From positions 10,056,272-10,120,271 of the forward strand of contig CM034394.1 in NCBI GenBank assembly GCA_019925095.2: 64,000 nucleotides of DNA, written 5' to 3'. Each line of letters starts with the position of its first letter. Position 1 is the stretch's first letter. This DNA is from Dendrolimus kikuchii (Eukaryota > Arthropoda > Insecta > Lepidoptera > Lasiocampidae). The notes under the pieces were generated by a model that made no database searches, had not been told where the DNA came from, and saw only the letters and a program-made list of their open reading frames with translations. Positions 31,901 to 41,500 of the stretch are shown here, piece by piece. The position numbers and the translations under genes were made by a program.

Positions 31901-34057
31901 ATTACAACATTTGCCATCACCACCAACATGATAATACGCACATTCACTCAGAAATTTGCTTAAGTGGTGCATACTCACGGGCCGATTTGAACCTACATCA
32001 TTCGAGAACAAGTTTAGGATGAGAGTATATTAAAAACTAAGCTACTACGGCTCAATAACCTGTATAAACATAATATTTATATATGAATAGATAGTTTAGT
32101 TATTGCATGTTGGCTGTTCATTAATTAATTATGGCAATTTAAATTTCAGGACAATGATCTGGTAATTTTGATAGATAACAAAGTGTGATTTGACTAGAAA
32201 TAATAATAATATTATTATAGAAAAAACTTTAGAAATGTACTTACATATTGTATAAAACTACTAGAACAATTTTTTAACCACTAAAACAGATTTTGAGTGT
32301 CAAAAATAAAGTTAAATTTTAATTAATTAGCCCCCAATAATAATGAAATACATATTTTTGAAGAATAACTTCTTTTAAAATCATTATGATTTGAAACTCA
32401 ATCAAATGAAAAAGCAACATTAAAAAGAGATAAATGTATAAATCTATAGGACTAAGCCTGCTAGACAAAGAGATAAGACTTTTACATTGTGCAGCACAAA
32501 TTAGAGTTAATAAGACCAATTATTAAACATAGGTCCAGTTTGGGCCTAAATAAAACTGATAAAACATTTTTTAAATTAAAACAGTCAAAAATTGAAAGTG
32601 ATACTTAAGAAGTTAATTTTGAATTATAATATGTTGATGCATGTAGGCTAAAGGAATTATATTTATATTAATTAAAGTTAGAGAAGAATGATTTGTGGGT
32701 ATATTCTCTGAAGTTTTACTACTGCGTGTGAACTACACACACACACAGAATTTTATGATAATAAGGCAGCATAATATTTTTTATTTCTTTATGGCTTACT
32801 TGCATGGTTTGTGGGCTTTAGTTGAAAGTTGTAACCAGTGACTAGAATGGTGAGTTAGATTAGGTTAGATTAGACTTCAGACTAAAGGTGCACAAGACAA
32901 ATGAGTGTGCTGCAGCAGCAGCCGGCGAGTGCCAGAACAGACTGCTGGTCACCGTTTATTCATTAATAAAAGGGAAATATAATTATATAAAAAAGCTGCT
33001 GCTTTTTTCGAAGTGATGAGAGCAATTAAATATGTTTATAAAGTGGAGTAGTATAGATACCGTGTTTTATTTGAAGTGATCGCCTACCTATTTTTTCTAC
33101 TAGAACAGATCAGAATATTTTTTATATAGGTTAGAATATTTTTTTATTACCATTCAAAATTCATTTAACATCAATAAACATTTTCATAGCATAAAGTCCT
33201 TGTTGCTAACCATAAACTTTTAAAAAAATCATATAAGTATTATCTATGATTTTCATTTTTTATTTTTCCTGGTTACATGAATTGTTTGTGTTTTTATTTT
33301 ATTTTCAACAACTTGTGTTGTGTTTTTGGATTATTTTGAATCTTTTTAGGTTGACTATTGAATTTTTCAACTTTGAACCTATGATATAAGTGCAATATTA
33401 GTGATAAGTGAGGTTATATTTACAAAAACATTAATATCTCAAGAACTACACATTTCCTAGACATAGGGGTTGCAGAAGGGGTAAGTAAATCCCTCCACTC
33501 CCCTCCCCCTCATGTTACTTATAGTTAAACGGACACATACCGCACCCTTTCACACCTTGAATTAAGAGGAGGGGTAGTGAGTAGCAATGAAAAAACTATG
33601 CAAATCTGGCTGCCAGAAATAGCGGGGGCGACTCTCGTACACTACCCTTCGTCCCTCCACACACCACTTCGGCGATTTAGATTACGAAAATCTAAGCCTA
33701 CAACATAAAACTTAATTAAACCCAGGTAAGATTAAAAAAAAATACCTGAGGACTCGTATAGCAGCGAGGCACAAGAAATGGATGGATATAGATGATTTTC
33801 TCTGAAGATGTTGAAACAAAGCCGTCCAGACTAAAACACGTTTGTCACTTTCAGATAGATTGCTAAATATGTAAGTCTCTTCATTCTAAAACAAAATTTA
33901 TGTTTAGGAAATGATTATTAAAAAGAGGTCACAGGGAGTAATCAAAAAATACATTTTTATCCAGTATACAAACATTTTTCAGAAACCGCTGTAAGACTAT
34001 AGAAACCTCGTCTAAATTATCTCGCCCACTAAGAATTTCAATATCGATCTCGTCCAT
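25829..34057 (-). CDS. ric8a: Synembryn, Ric-8 chaperone and GEF for G-alpha (gene span, 8 exons)
   Basis: Ric-8 folds nascent G-alpha subunits and promotes their GDP release in the cytoplasm; in insects it acts in asymmetric division and receptor signalling. The protein is an armadillo/HEAT-type helical solenoid. Exons (minus strand): 34057-33974, 33885-33746, 31650-31179, 30814-30609, 30298-30160, 28322-28079, 27002-26788, 25984-25829. All splice sites are GT-AG and all phases agree, giving 551 residues, close to the usual 530-550. Marks include [62 protein letters not shown], an acidic [12 protein letters not shown] segment and the C-terminal [13 protein letters not shown]. Invertebrates usually have one ric8 gene, so the A suffix is by similarity. 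Confidence 0.95.
26288..26615 (-). repeat. Dispersed SINE/LINE 3' end
   Basis: On the minus strand GAAATGTGGGGGCCCGAGCC, CAGCAGTTGGACATATGGAC and CCTGCATATCGGGGTTCC are phrases of a common lepidopteran repeat related to the 3' end of the tRNA-SINE. It lies in ric8 intron 7. Confidence 0.5.
26619..26735 (+). repeat. Short SINE-like repeat, copy G
   Basis: AGGCTGACAACACGTGGAC, AGTTACAAACGTTTACAAG, CAGTAACCACTTTCCATG and GGGCCGTCTGCC match the family. It ends about 50 bases from the donor of ric8 exon 7. Confidence 0.7.
26788..27002 (-). CDS. ric8a: ric8 exon 7
   Basis: It reads [19 protein letters not shown], then the acidic [17 protein letters not shown] and [10 protein letters not shown]. 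Serines in an acidic setting fit the casein kinase 2 sites known in Ric-8 proteins. Phase 1 in, 0 out. Confidence 0.95.
27461..28030 (+). repeat. Short SINE-like repeat, copy H, split by a hAT MITE
   Basis: The left part (TCAGCAACGTGTTAGC, TAGTGTTGCAAACGTAC, AACAGTAAC) and the right part (GGAACCACTTTCCATCGGG, CATCCGCCTGTTTGCC) join to one SINE copy once the insertion at 27521-27973 is removed. Confidence 0.8.
27521..27973. mobile_element. Non-autonomous hAT element (MITE)
   Basis: The 453-bp insertion begins CAGTGCCGTAAATA and ends with the exact reverse complement TATTTACGGCACTG. The CAGTG ends fit the hAT terminal consensus. The flanks ACAGTAAC (27513-27520) and ACAGGAAC (27974-27981) form an 8-bp target duplication with one mismatch, also the hAT size. 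No transposase is present. The subterminal GCGCCCCCTAGAGCC / CCTGTGCCTGGACACC wording resembles other insect hAT ends (from memory). Confidence 0.88.
28079..28322 (-). CDS. ric8a: ric8 exon 6
   Basis: The frame reads [42 protein letters not shown] and [14 protein letters not shown], strongly conserved in Ric-8. The acceptor is AATTTCAG and the donor GTGAGC; phase 0 in, 1 out. Confidence 0.95.
28437..28560. repeat. MITE-like repeat shared with 54781-54899
   Basis: GTAATTAAAACTACGTTTAAA and ACGTTTCGGCTACTTTTTAG (or its complement) occur in both copies. This one lies in ric8 intron 5. Confidence 0.55.
28745..29100 (-). repeat. Helitron- or LINE-like dispersed repeat
   Basis: It starts ACTAGGATATGCCCGGGAC and contains AAATCGGCCCAGTAGTTTTT and ACAAACAGACAAACC, phrases of a large lepidopteran repeat group. 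Related pieces lie at 35.7, 45.2, 47.3, 48.7, 57.7 and 58.6 kb. On the minus strand it ends CTAGT, as Helitron 3' ends do; the class is not proven. Confidence 0.45.
29208..29302 (+). repeat. Short SINE-like repeat, copy I
   Basis: TTGCAAATGTTTATAGGC, AACGGTAATCACTTTCC and CAGTCTGT-type wording end in a 14-base A run at 29287-29300. Confidence 0.65.
29879..30132 (-). CDS. Unrecognised open frame inside ric8 intron 5
   Basis: An open frame of about 84 codons runs from just past the donor of ric8 exon 5 to a stop at 29881-29879. It reads [37 protein letters not shown] and [20 protein letters not shown]. Composition is protein-like, but the only Mets are internal and I recognise no family. It could be a retained or alternative exon, a fragment of a nested gene or a processed pseudogene, or chance. 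It is on the same strand as ric8. Confidence 0.3.
30160..30298 (-). CDS. ric8a: ric8 exon 5
   Basis: It reads [35 protein letters not shown], with a TTTCAG acceptor and GTAAGT donor; phase 2 in, 0 out. Confidence 0.93.
30609..30814 (-). CDS. ric8a: ric8 exon 4
   Basis: It reads [20 protein letters not shown], then [13 protein letters not shown] and [14 protein letters not shown], an armadillo-type helical repeat of Ric-8. Phase 0 in, 2 out. Confidence 0.93.
31179..31650 (-). CDS. ric8a: ric8 exon 3 (largest)
   Basis: It reads [10 protein letters not shown], then [20 protein letters not shown] and [20 protein letters not shown], the conserved N-terminal solenoid. The acceptor is TGATTTCAG and the donor GTGAGT; phase 2 in, 0 out. 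Confidence 0.95.
31765..32055 (-). repeat. tRNA-derived SINE, diverged copy
   Basis: Its reverse complement shows GTAGGTTCAAATCGG (B-box region), GCACCACTTAAGCAA, AACCTGCCAAGCCACCTTG, TATACTGTCTGATCCC and GGGCTGTTATTATTATT, in the order of the copies at 39675 and 57285. It lies in ric8 intron 2. Confidence 0.7.
32380..32745 (+). repeat. Dispersed repeat family 1, copy 2
   Basis: It parallels 22076-22560 (TTTTACATTGTGCAGCACA, AAACATAGGTCCAGTTTGG, GAATTATAATATGTT, TATATTCTCTGA). In ric8 intron 2. Confidence 0.6.
32830..33550 (-). mobile_element. Truncated copy of the 59 kb inverted-repeat element
   Basis: GCCGGCGAGTGCCAGAACAG with TGGTCACCGTTTATTC is the reverse complement of the GC-rich unit at 59.63-59.80 kb, and GAGGTTATATTTAC, ATAGGGGTTGCAGAAGGGG and TAAGTAAATCCC match its terminal repeat. 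Only one end and part of the interior remain. In ric8 intron 2. Confidence 0.65.
33746..33885 (-). CDS. ric8a: ric8 exon 2
   Basis: It reads [20 protein letters not shown] and [15 protein letters not shown] with a TTTTAG acceptor and GTATTT donor; phase 0 in, 2 out. Confidence 0.93.
33974..34057 (-). CDS. ric8a: ric8 exon 1 (start codon)
   Basis: ATG at 34057 opens [28 protein letters not shown] and the donor GTTTGT follows in phase 0. It is the first Met in frame with the rest and starts the usual acidic Ric-8 N-terminus. Confidence 0.9.
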
Positions 34058-34283
34058 TATGATTAATTAGATGATTAAGTTTATTAACATTCAATAATTT
34101 ATTACGTTTGATAATTACTTGATAAAACAATTTTTTTAACTAAAGCAACACTTCTAGAAAATCGTAAACTATAAATTAATTGAAGAATTTGATCCAAAAT
34201 ATCGGAAATCGTAATCAGACACAAGCCATTTCAAGCCAAACAAGAGACGTCATACGTCAATTATTGGTAACTGTCAAAGACTC

Positions 34284-34293
34284 CACAAACTAC
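34284..34293 (-). promoter_or_regulatory. Left half of a split 26-bp word (target duplication)
   Basis: CACAAACTAC here and at 35056-35065 is the 10-bp target duplication of the R1-type insertion between them. Before the insertion the complete word stood 227 bp upstream of the ric8 start codon. Confidence 0.6.
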
Positions 34294-35055
34294 TTTTTTT
34301 TTTAAGGCGGGGGAAATGCTATTTACGCACAATACTGGGTCCTTTGCAAGGGCTTAGACCATAGTTGATCATGAGGGCTTTCCCCTTTGACAAGGGGCAA
34401 TCTGAACACTAATCAAGTCAGCTTGTGTGGAGACTCAGAGAAGTTGCACGGGCAACACCCACTACCCACTAAAAGCACCCTCCTCCCATGTGCCCCGCGC
34501 TTTTTATGAAGGAAAGGTGAGACTTAGAACGTAGTTACGCCCAGTCCGATCCAGCGCAAAAAGTGCCTGAATGTGCCCCGGGAATCAGAACACATTCACT
34601 TCGTCAGCGGGGGTGATGAGTCCTTTGCTCCCTTGATAGCTAAAGGCCCCCCGAAGCGGTATTGTTCAGGGTGGGAAGTCTCTCCCTATCTCGTTCGGCG
34701 GCCTCTTTGAGAGAGATTACCATTTCGCAAAAAGTAACCGCCAGGTATCGCTGCTATGCAGCATGGCTTTCACCAGACTGCAGAGCGAGTCGATCGCTCC
34801 TACTTGTGTCTCGAGTTCGAAACGCTGCGGCGCCCATGCCGGGTACTCGACTAGCGTGTGAAACGCCATATCGGGTGCGCCGCACTGGCGGCATTCCGGG
34901 GAAGGCAAGCAGCCCACAATGCGACACAGATACTTATCGAAACACCCGTGTCCAGTAAGTATCTGTGTCATCCTGAAGGTCAGGGTTCCGCTTTCGCAGG
35001 TGACCCATTCCATCAGCTGCGGCCTGATTGCCTCCACTGTGTAGCCGCCGGCCTA
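34294..35055 (-). mobile_element. R1-type non-LTR retrotransposon, 3' fragment
   Basis: A T-run (the poly-A tail on the minus strand) follows CACAAACTAC, and the same 10 bases follow the fragment at 35056, proving a target-primed insertion. The minus-strand frame at 35037-34717 reads LTFRMTQILTGHGCFDKYL, CRIVGCLPSPECRQCG, DMAFHTLVEYPAWAPQR, the C-terminal zinc-knuckle region of R1-clade ORF2. It is 762 bp, 5'-truncated. The same family lies at 62150-63600. Confidence 0.85.
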
Positions 35056-35082
35056 CACAAACTACTATGGATACTACGTATA
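35056..35082 (-). promoter_or_regulatory. Conserved 26-bp word, copy 1 (upstream of ric8)
   Basis: The core ACTATGGATACTACGTATA here recurs at 50396, 54573 and 61760. It was about 230 bp upstream of the ric8 ATG before the R1-type insertion moved it to about 1.0 kb. Function unknown; a promoter-proximal factor site is one possibility. Confidence 0.5.
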
Positions 35083-36290
35083 AAGACTCGAAGATTTTTT
35101 TTCTTCACTGGCTTCCTCGGTTAGCGTTGAACCAATGACAAATCTTGATCATGTTGAAAAACTTATTTATCGTATTCTACATTGTCATAAAAAAACACAG
35201 ATGTTTACTTTTACTATACTATTAAAACGACGAAACTTTTATATAAATACAAATAAATAACGTAAGTAAAGGTTTGGAAAAGGCGATATTCAGAGAAGGA
35301 ATTGAAAGGAATAATGATAAATATTATGTATTTATGTATAAAATGAAAATAAATAATTAGTTAAATTATAAAAACAAAAATTAAATCTTAATATCATTAT
35401 TTACAACAAACAGACTCATTAAACGATAAATCAAATGATTATTTGATGATAACAAAATTTGGATAGAACTAGAAGGCCATACACGGGCCTACATTGCAGG
35501 CTTACAGAGTAGGCGGGGCTTACAAGACGTAGCTCACACATGATAGCGTATTGCAGTACGTCATTATTATTGTTTCGCTTTTTACTGGAGTCGTAGTTCT
35601 ACAATAAATGTTTCTTATAGTTTAATTTAAAAAATAAAAATTCTATTCTGTTATGTTTTTTTAATATTAGACTAGTGGTCCCGGCAGACTATGTACTCCC
35701 CAAAAAAAATAAAAATCTTGGACCCGATTCTAGTACATGCTACAGGCTCCAATTGTGAATCTAATCCATCCGAGGACCCACTCAAACACACAATATAAAT
35801 GTCATCAAAATTGGAAAAGTCATTCTCAAATTATGCGCGTGCATACATTTATACGATTCATTTTTATTTTATATATTAGATTTATATTGATTAAGGTTCA
35901 CATACCATTAATCAAAGAAAGAGTGGAACTTAAAGTATGGCGCCACCCAGAATCTGGTATAATTGTCTTGATACGGGACTACATTTTTAAGGAATCCATT
36001 TGATGCTTATGTAACTTATGAACTCCCGACCTCTCAGTTAAAAAAAATTGCAATAATAAATTGATTATAAATTAAAATGAAACCTATAGTATTTTCTAAC
36101 TTGGAATAAATCCAGCAAAATGAAAAGAAAACCATCAAAATCAGGTCAGTAGTTTCGGAGTTCATCGCGGTCCAACACCGTGACAGGAACTTTTTATAAT
36201 ACCTATAGATATATAGATAAAAATAAAAAGCAGTCCCATATAAATTTCATTGCTATCAAACCTTGAGTTCGAAAGATATAGAAGAAAATA
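35083..36290. other. Intergenic stretch between ric8 and the mariner element
   Basis: No gene is seen. From about 35668 to 36215 it carries dispersed-repeat wording (ACTAGTGGTCCCGGCAGAC, AATCAGGTCAGTAGTTTC, CCGTGACAGGAACTTTT) of the Helitron- or LINE-like group. Confidence 0.45.
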
Positions 36291-36293
36291 TTA

Positions 36294-37571
36294 GGTTGGG
36301 GAAAAAGTTTCTTCGCATTTTATATAAAAATTCAAATGGTTTTTTTATAAAGTTTATTTACATTTGACTAAAGTATGTAAGTGCCATTTTGTTGGATAAC
36401 TTTTTGCCATCTTGTAGGTAGAGACGTGATCCCATTGCTATAAAAAATTTGGGGCTTCTGATCAAAAACTGCGACAAGTGGTTTTGGCAGTCCTCTCGTG
36501 ATGTTAACCTGACACTGCCTAAGGAAATCTGCAGAGACCGAAACAGGTGAAAATCTGAAGGTGCAAGGTCAGGACTATACGGCGGATGCATTAACACCTC
36601 CCAGCCAAACTCTCGTAATTTTTGCTGAGTGGCTAAAGATGTGTGAGGTCTAGCGTTATCATGGTGAAAAACCACACCTCTTCTGTTGATTAATTCCGGC
36701 CGCTTTCTCTCAACTTTTTGCTTTAATCTCATCAGTTGTTCGCAGTACAGTTCAGAATCGATAGTCTTGCCTGGCGGTAACAGCTCATAATAAATAATGC
36801 CCTTCCAATCCCACCATACACACAGCATCACCTTGTTGCGAGTTAACCCGGGTTTCGCCACAGTCTGTGAAGCCTGACCGGCCTTTGACCACGATCTTTT
36901 TCGCACGTTCTTGTCGTACGTGATCCACTTTTCATCACCAGTTATCAGTATCTTCAAAAATGGTTCGGTTCCATTACGTCGTAATAAAGAATCACAAATG
37001 AGTATACGGTTCATTAGGTTTCTTTCAGTGAGCTCATGAGGCACCCAAATATCGAGCTTTTTTGTGTACCCAGCTTTTTTCAAATGCGCCAAAACCGTTT
37101 TGTGGTCAATTCCCAGTTCTCCAGCTACATCGTAACTACTAATATGCCGATCTTGCTCCACTTTTTCAAAAATGGCATCAATTTTGTCCGTAACAGAGCG
37201 ACCAGAGCGACATGCATCTTTGATATCAAAATTTCCGGATTGAAAACGCTTAAATCAAATTTGCGCTACTTTCACAGATACTGCATTAGGTCCATAAACA
37301 TCACAATTTTTTTTTCGCGGCTTGTGTTGCATTTTTACCTTTTTTGTAGTAAAATTTTAAAATGTATCGAATTTCTTCCTTAGATTCACTCATTTTAACA
37401 ATAAGAAAAACAAATGAAAATCACACATTTACCTGATTTGAATTTGAAATTGTCTTCTTTAAAATTAAAACTTTTAATGATACCAAAACCAGCCAGATAC
37501 AAATGGTATAGCCAAAGAGATCTTATTACAAGTTCATACGCACTATATGCGTAAAGACTTTTTCCCCAACC
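36294..37571 (-). mobile_element. Full-length mariner transposon (1278 bp), inactive
   Basis: Both ends carry GGTTGGGGAAAAAGT inverted repeats flanked by TA (36292-36293 and 37572-37573). The length is that of an intact mariner. The transposase lies on the minus strand and is broken by two indels in single-base runs and one premature stop. It lies between ric8 and NDUFA9. Confidence 0.92.
36358..37393 (-). pseudogene. Mariner transposase pseudogene (DD34D type)
   Basis: ATG at 37393 opens MSESKEEIRYILKFYYKKG. An extra or missing base in the A-run near 37.31 kb and a TGA in the helix-turn-helix region near 37.25 kb break it early; the long frame 37161-36358 holds the catalytic part with WVPHELTE, ITGDEKWITYDN-like ITGDEKWITYD, HHDNARPHTS and YSPDLAPSDFHLF, the DD34D triad. 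A third lesion in a T-run near 36.44 kb shifts the C-terminus. Mariner transposases cut and paste at TA. Confidence 0.92.
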
Positions 37572-37573
37572 TA

Positions 37574-38521
37574 TTATATAGTGATTGAGGTAGGTATAGG
37601 TATTGTTTCAGCCATATTTTTTTTTGTTTCTAATCTGATTTTAAACATTCGTATTTAGAAGTTGCATATAACTTTTATTGGTATTGTATATTGTAGTAGA
37701 AAAATCCTCGCAACCAAATAGAAAACGTAAAATAATTAAAATATTGTTAGATTTATAACAATCCTAAAATGAGTAGCTATCTAATTAAAAATGTGATATA
37801 CTAGCTTTGATTAAAACTAGGAAGGCGTACATGGGAAATCCTTAACCACAAACACATGAACCTATAAATTGAGTTATGAGTTCAGAAGCTGAAGCTGCTT
37901 TATTAGGGATACCATATGCATAACTTGAATGTGTATAATAAAAATGTTATAGCAAAAAAAAAGAAACTGACTTCAAATGTAAGTAAAAAGTAAACAACTT
38001 TTACATCTTGAAATGGATGCCAAGTAAATCATTAACATTTCTGCATAAATTTATAAAACAACAAGATATTGAAAAGTATAGTAGTTTTCATATTCATCAT
38101 TTTTTATTAATATTACAGCCCTTAGGGTGGCTATAATTTGTATTTAATGCTTATATTTATTTGTGATTTTATTTTAAATGTCTTGTCCTTGTAGTAGCCT
38201 AATAGTCGACCAGTTGTATTTCAAATTCCTAATACTTTTTATTTTGTCGCCCGTTGCGTAGCACGTGGCTGTCGTTTACAGTGTCAAGTCCGTAACCAGG
38301 TAAAATGTTAGAGGGGAGTTCATGTTGCGGGTTTCTATTTGACAGTGAATAGATAAATATTGTGCAAAGCCAGACATAATAAAAATAAGAACCGCAAAAC
38401 GTCTGATCACAACTGTCAATAAAAAGTCAAAATCACAAATCAAAAATTTTATTATCCTTCAGTTTTTATTTAGGATTTCTCTACGCAGCCACTTCGTTAT
38501 ACGGATAATATTGGCCTAATA
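37574..38521. other. Intergenic stretch upstream of NDUFA9
   Basis: No gene is seen. A copy of the repeat at 608-690 lies at 37957-38035. The NDUFA9 promoter should lie in the last 200 bases; no TATA box is evident. Confidence 0.45.
37957..38035 (+). repeat. Dispersed repeat with inverted ends (copy 2)
   Basis: CTGACTTCAAATGTAAG, ACTTTTACATCTTGAA and GCCAAGTAAATC parallel the copy at 608-690. Confidence 0.5.
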
Positions 38522-38567
38522 ATGGCTACGGCAGCTATAAAAGGCCATGTCGCCACTAGAATAATAC
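38522..38567 (+). CDS. NDUFA9: NDUFA9 exon 1 (mitochondrial leader)
   Basis: ATG at 38522 gives [15 protein letters not shown], an amphipathic leader, then the donor GTAAGC in phase 1. It is too short for an ORF scan; it is chosen because the next exon needs a phase-1 start and a leader. Confidence 0.8.
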
Positions 38568-41500
38568 GTAAGCTCATTACATTCTTATTTAAAAGGCAAT
38601 TTCGACTCTTACATAATTTGCATCAAGCTCAGCTGTTCTAATCATTTTGTTTTATATAAACAGATTACTCTCTTCAATGCAACGACTACGATTTTCATAA
38701 CACGTCTCAACAGTGCCTTTGATTATAATTGCAGCTCGAAATGGGTCTATGGGTATTGTTTGTATCAAAGCGGCCCAATATAGCTCTGATGGAAGACCTA
38801 ACCTAGCCGCTTACAAACGCGGAACTGGAGGCCGCAGCAGTTTTAACGGAATAGTTGCTACTGTATTCGGTTGTTCTGGATTTGTTGGTAGATATGTGTG
38901 TAATAAGCTTGGCAAGATTGGAACACAAGTAAGATTTTAGAAATGATGCCCATTTGGAGTGCGGTATAGATATACGGCATATTTACTTATTACTTGAGAT
39001 ATAAAATTAATTTTGGGTGGTTATAAAAAAAAATAACCCATGAAGGCTAAGGCGGGTGCGAAGCGAAGCAGAGCACCCGCCTTAGCCTTCTAACCTATAT
39101 TAAAAAAGTTCGGATTTCTTCACAATAAATAAATGTGCCTTGTATCTATACCCCACCACCTTTTTGGTTTGATATTGCTTTATTTTTTATACATCAGGAA
39201 AGTTTGAATTACTATTGAATTATATTTTGGTTTTTTTTTATGTTTAAGGCTTGGCAACTGGGCCTTTAAGCCAGGCACCATTGTAATGTAGGCTACAATC
39301 GACGTCATTCAGCAGAGTTCTTGTGAAAACTTGAAAGGCTACATTTGGCTATATAGTTCACATTTCTTGCAAAAACACATAATTACTACTCAAAAACTAT
39401 CAACATACTACAACTATGGTTCATTTTGAGTAATTATACACATTTTTAGAAAATAAAACTGCACAGCATAACATCCCCTTTCAGTTCTTGCCAAAAACTC
39501 CTATTATATTTTGGCTTAGGTACATTATTACCTATATATTGAAATACTCCATATAATGTAAGAATCATTCTCAGTAGCATAAAAGTCCTCAATTTAGACC
39601 CTAACAAACATTAACTATTTCTGATCTTCAAACACAAGAGTCATAAATATTTCATATCCATTATGCATATGAAAGTCTTGGTAGCATAATGGCTAGTGAA
39701 CATGCCCCAAAATCAAAGGGTGCGGGTTCGATCCTGACTGGACCGCATGCACCACTTAGTTAGTTTTCTGATCTAATTTGCATATTGTTACAATTACGAC
39801 ATGCTAACAACAGTGAAGGAAAACATTGTGATGCAACCTGCACATTAAGAAAACCAATGTGTCAAACCTGCCAAGCCGCCTTGGACAAGCGCAGCAGGTA
39901 TACTGTCTATTCCCCCTATAATGGGAGGCCCAAGCCCAGCAGTGTGACATGCATATGAAATATTTATGATTGTCAAATTTTTACCAATAGGCATAGAATG
40001 GTCAGTAAGATATAGGAATGAGCCATTACTATTACTGTTGTCTTTAGCTATGGCTTCATTTTACTTTATTTTTAGTATTATATTTTGTTTTCTAACTTGG
40101 TTTAGCCAAAATTAAAACCACTTATTCATAAAATTATTTATTTAATTTGTTTGGGAAATATACAATAATGAATATTCTTAAATATAAAACACAAAATCAA
40201 TACATATATCAAACAAGTTTCCACTAAAAAAAATTATACTACACTTATACTTTTACTCTTTTACTCCCGTTTAATGAAAATCTTTGTAATGCAATAAAAT
40301 ACTTGAGGATTAAGAGCAGCCCAAGAATGTTACATTATTAAGTAAGGGAACACTGGTAGGGTCATGTAACACTGTATTGTCAAGGATGCTCTAGTAATGT
40401 AGGTGTTTGATCTGTGGCAAATATCCAGTACGGTGTATGCAGGAACTGGGATTGTGTACAATATTGTGCAATATATTGTGGCAAGCTGTGGGGGAATGAT
40501 CTAGTTGGTTTAAGAAGTTTAAGAAAAAAGTTAGAAGATTTCAGATGAAAAAGATGATGAACAAGAAAATAACAACCTGAAGATTGAAATTCTAGAATAG
40601 AAGGCACAGGAATGAAAAGACAGACATAGATATATGTTTACAAAGGGACAGACAGTAAATAAAAGAATAATGAAAAGAAGATCGAAAGTATTCGTTCGGT
40701 GCTATTTGCCCTCAGAAGATTTACTTCATTTTATATCGCAAACTATACCCCTCTCCCAGGATGAAAAGTATCTATGTCCATTTTACATATTCAGACAGAC
40801 AGACGATTGAGTTACTATCACATTTTTTTATTGATTATAATTTTTTTTATCTATAAACTTGAGTAATAATTGGTCTCCTATAGAAACTTTATTCCCTTTA
40901 TTTCAACTACATAAATGACCAAAACTACCTCAACTACCAAAACAACCGAAATTACGAAAACTACCGAAACTACCAAAAGTACCACAGCTACCAAAACTAC
41001 CACAGCCACCACAACCATCAAAACTATCAGAACAACCGAAACTACCAACCAAAATTACCAAAACTACAAAACAACTGAAACAACTAAAACCACCAGCCAA
41101 AACGACTACAACTACCAACACTACGAGTACAACCAAAACTACCAAAATAACGGAAACTACCAAAACTACCGCTATTACTGAAAAACCAAAACTACGAAAA
41201 CTACCTGAACTACCACAACTATCAAAACTACCATAACTACGAAAATTACCCAAACTACCAACCAAAACTATCGAAATTACCAAAACTATCAAAATTACCT
41301 AAACAACCAAAACGACCAAATTGACCAAAATAAACAAAATGACGAAAATGGCAAACCGCAAATAAAAAACCTATCCTACTTTCTTACCTTTACGTAAATC
41401 TATCCCATTATCCGGGTAAACGGAACAGAGTTACTTTCGCATTTATAATATTAATAGGGAATAGGGATGTATCGTAATACAAGTATTTTTTTTAATATAG

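Noticed and set aside
40915..41292. Open frames of Thr-Lys repeats (plus strand) and Val-Leu-Gly repeats (minus strand)
   Set aside because: They follow from the low-complexity tandem array in an NDUFA9 intron and show no domain or splice context.
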